Positions 11,362 to 12,769 of a DNA stretch of 12,769 nucleotides are shown here, in pieces; position 1 is the first letter of the stretch, and each line of letters begins with the position of its first letter. Position numbers and translations under genes: made by a program. Source of the DNA: Bdellovibrio sp. Lineage in GTDB: Bacteria > Bdellovibrionota > Bdellovibrionia > Bdellovibrionales > Bdellovibrionaceae. The stretch spans positions 1 to 12,769 of the forward strand of contig JAGIAF010000070.1 of assembly GCA_017745015.1 (NCBI GenBank), in the 5' to 3' direction. Below the pieces are notes generated by a model, which was not told the DNA's origin, searched no databases, and saw nothing but the letters and a program-made list of their open reading frames with translations.

Positions 11362-12769
11362 CTACAAGCCGAACTGTTTTTTCAAATCGTCGATGGCCTT
11401 CTGTCCTTCTTTTTCAATTTTTTTGCGACCTTGGTTTTCAGCATCTTTCTTTGCTGAGTCGACTTTTGCTTCAACTTGCTTCTTTTGAGTATCTAGCTGC
11501 GCTTGGGCTTTCTTCACTTCACTCTCAAATTGACCTCTGAGTTGATTGATTTGCGCCTCCACTTGATCTTTTTGTTTGCCGATCTCTTGATCTACGTAAG
11601 ATTGTATTTTCTTACGAGCTTCGTCGATTTTTGCCTGAATTTGTTTTTCAAATCCTTTTTGCAACTCAGGACCCAAGTTGGAGTTGATCGATAACGGCAC
11701 ATTTGGCAAGACGCCTTTGCCGTTTGCGTTCAAAGTCACAACAGGAATTCCCGCAAAGACGGCCTTCAAGATCTCATCGGCAATTTGGTTTGTCGATGAA
11801 ACCGCATAGTCGATCTTCGTAAACTTATTGTCGAAATCGAAGCTAAGATTTTTCAGACCGATTAAGTTTCCTTGAATAGCCAGCGCGCCATTGGCTTTAT
11901 TAAAGGCGATCTTTACATCGGGGCTGCTGACAAGGTCTTTGCCTGTCAAAGCATAAGAATCAACTTTGAATTGATAATCAATCACAGACTCTTCTTTGCG
12001 GTTGTCCATGGAAAGTTTCAACAAGAAGCCCAGGATGTCCATGGCTGGGAAGTCACCAGCAAGAGTCGCAACTGTTGGACGACCTACAAGACGTTGATTG
12101 GAGGTGATATCCAAGATCTCGCCTTTGATATTTCCTGCATTCGGCGTGAGACCAGCCTGAGAACTCACGGCTGTGCGTTTCAACCAGAACATTGGATACG
12201 AGTTCGGACGACCAAATTCGTATGTTACTCCTTTTTCACGAGGGTGTGGTTGAATCGCGACTTCTTCGGCTTCAGACTTCGCAGCGCCTTTTTTCAAGTA
12301 CTTTGGTGGAAGATACTTTTCAGCTAAAGCTTTGTAGCGGAAGAACTTAGCTTTGTAAGGCTCTAGATAGCGGTTGAACACAGCCATCGTCAGAGCTTTG
12401 GCGTCTACCTGCGGAATGCGGAAGTGCTGCTCCAAAGATTTGACGTCGATCTTGACTTGTTTTTCGATTTGGTTGTACTGCTCTTGCAGACCTTTCAAAT
12501 CTTTATTCAAATCATCGCTGACGGCTTGGATTTGTTTGTATTTACCATCTGCATCTTTGTAAACGCCATCCAATTGTTGTAAAGACGCCGTCAACTCTTG
12601 AGGCGTTTTGAAGTCTTTGTATTGGATCTTGTTCAAGCGATCACCTAAAGCCTGAATGTCTTTACCTTGAGGAAGTGTTTTAAGACGAGCATCCCAAGCT
12701 GTTTGTTTTTCTTGAAGCTCTTTTTGGAACTTTTCGATCATCGCTTTGGAAGGCAATGACTCTTGCAGC
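11362..12769 (-). CDS. TIGR03545-like coiled-coil protein, N-terminus outside window
   Basis: The frame stays open to the window edge, so the 5' end is missing; 468 residues are visible. The TTG at 12754-12756 could be read as a start, but in-frame L-Q-E-S codons continue upstream without a ribosome binding site, so it is probably an internal leucine. Visible residues about 5-115 are charged, glutamine-rich and helical. A central part has G-V-T-Y-E-F-G-R-P near 180-188 followed by P-M-F-W-L-K-R, then beta-like segments such as G-N-I-K-G-E-I-L-D-I. The last roughly 110 residues are a lysine/glutamine/alanine coiled coil. Layout and motifs fit TIGR03545, an uncharacterised family of outer-membrane-bearing bacteria often encoded beside a TIGR03546 partner. 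That partner would lie outside this window. Family assignment is from memory and moderately sure. Confidence 0.7.
   Translation of the reverse strand, partial: LQESLPSKAMIEKFQKELQEKQTAWDARLKTLPQGKDIQALGDRLNKIQYKDFKTPQELTASLQQLDGVYKDADGKYKQIQAVSDDLNKDLKGLQEQYNQIEKQVKIDVKSLEQHFRIPQVDAKALTMAVFNRYLEPYKAKFFRYKALAEKYLPPKYLKKGAAKSEAEEVAIQPHPREKGVTYEFGRPNSYPMFWLKRTAVSSQAGLTPNAGNIKGEILDITSNQRLVGRPTVATLAGDFPAMDILGFLLKLSMDNRKEESVIDYQFKVDSYALTGKDLVSSPDVKIAFNKANGALAIQGNLIGLKNLSFDFDNKFTKIDYAVSSTNQIADEILKAVFAGIPVVTLNANGKGVLPNVPLSINSNLGPELQKGFEKQIQAKIDEARKKIQSYVDQEIGKQKDQVEAQINQLRGQFESEVKKAQAQLDTQKKQVEAKVDSAKKDAENQGRKKIEKEGQKAIDDLKKQFGL

Noticed and set aside
11872..12327. 151-codon + strand open frame inside the coiled-coil gene
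   Set aside because: It lies wholly antisense to a well-supported minus-strand gene, has no ribosome binding site that I can see and no recognisable domain. It is a shadow frame.
12754..12756. TTG as the true start of the coiled-coil gene
   Set aside because: In-frame codons continue to the window edge without a stop, there is no Shine-Dalgarno, and the family is longer than the visible part.

Overview
The window is the distal half of a long bacterial ribosomal-protein cluster (spc plus alpha operons) followed by an accessory stretch with three non-ribosomal genes. Proteobacterial-type traits include S14 without zinc ligands, the RpoA start Q-E-H-x5-W-R-E-M-I-K-P-K, and a TIGR03545-like protein, a family restricted to bacteria with an outer membrane. 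Together with zinc-type S4 and L36, an adk with a four-cysteine LID, and a von Willebrand A lipoprotein, they point to the former Deltaproteobacteria. A Bdellovibrio-like organism is my best guess. That assignment rests on recognition of the proteins, not on a search.

Layout: 1-9130 holds, all on the + strand and tightly packed, rpsQ (3' end only), rplN, rplE, rpsN, rpsH, rplF, rplR, rpsE, rpmD, rplO, secY, adk, rpmJ, rpsM, rpsK, rpsD, rpoA and rplQ. Most gaps are 2-20 bases, Shine-Dalgarno sequences often overlap the preceding stop codon, and rplO/secY and secY/adk share a base in stop-start overlaps. Only two gaps exceed 100 bases: adk-rpmJ (128 bases, with a 10-base tandem repeat running into a 14-base palindrome) and rpoA-rplQ (141 bases, rich in inverted repeats). 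A strong intrinsic terminator (9163-9195) closes the cluster.

The ribosomal genes supply small- and large-subunit proteins. secY makes the translocon channel, adk balances adenylate nucleotides, and rpoA makes the RNA polymerase alpha subunit, so translation, export and transcription capacity are co-expressed. map and infA, which often sit between adk and rpmJ, are absent here.

9131-12769: a membrane-anchored TlpA/ResA-type thioredoxin (+ strand) converges on a vWA-domain lipoprotein (- strand). Next comes a 421-base AT-rich intergenic region, then the 3' part of a large coiled-coil protein of the TIGR03545 type (- strand) cut by the window edge. The intergenic region has tandem hairpins just downstream of the TIGR03545-like stop, then a strongly C-over-G tract on the minus-strand transcript that resembles a Rho loading region.

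I saw no mobile element, CRISPR array, tRNA or rRNA, and no clear evidence of a wholly new system. The most interesting items are the structured rplQ leader with mutually exclusive pairings around its ribosome binding site, the repeat/palindrome upstream of rpmJ, the histone-H1-like tail on L17, and the Rho-like tract.
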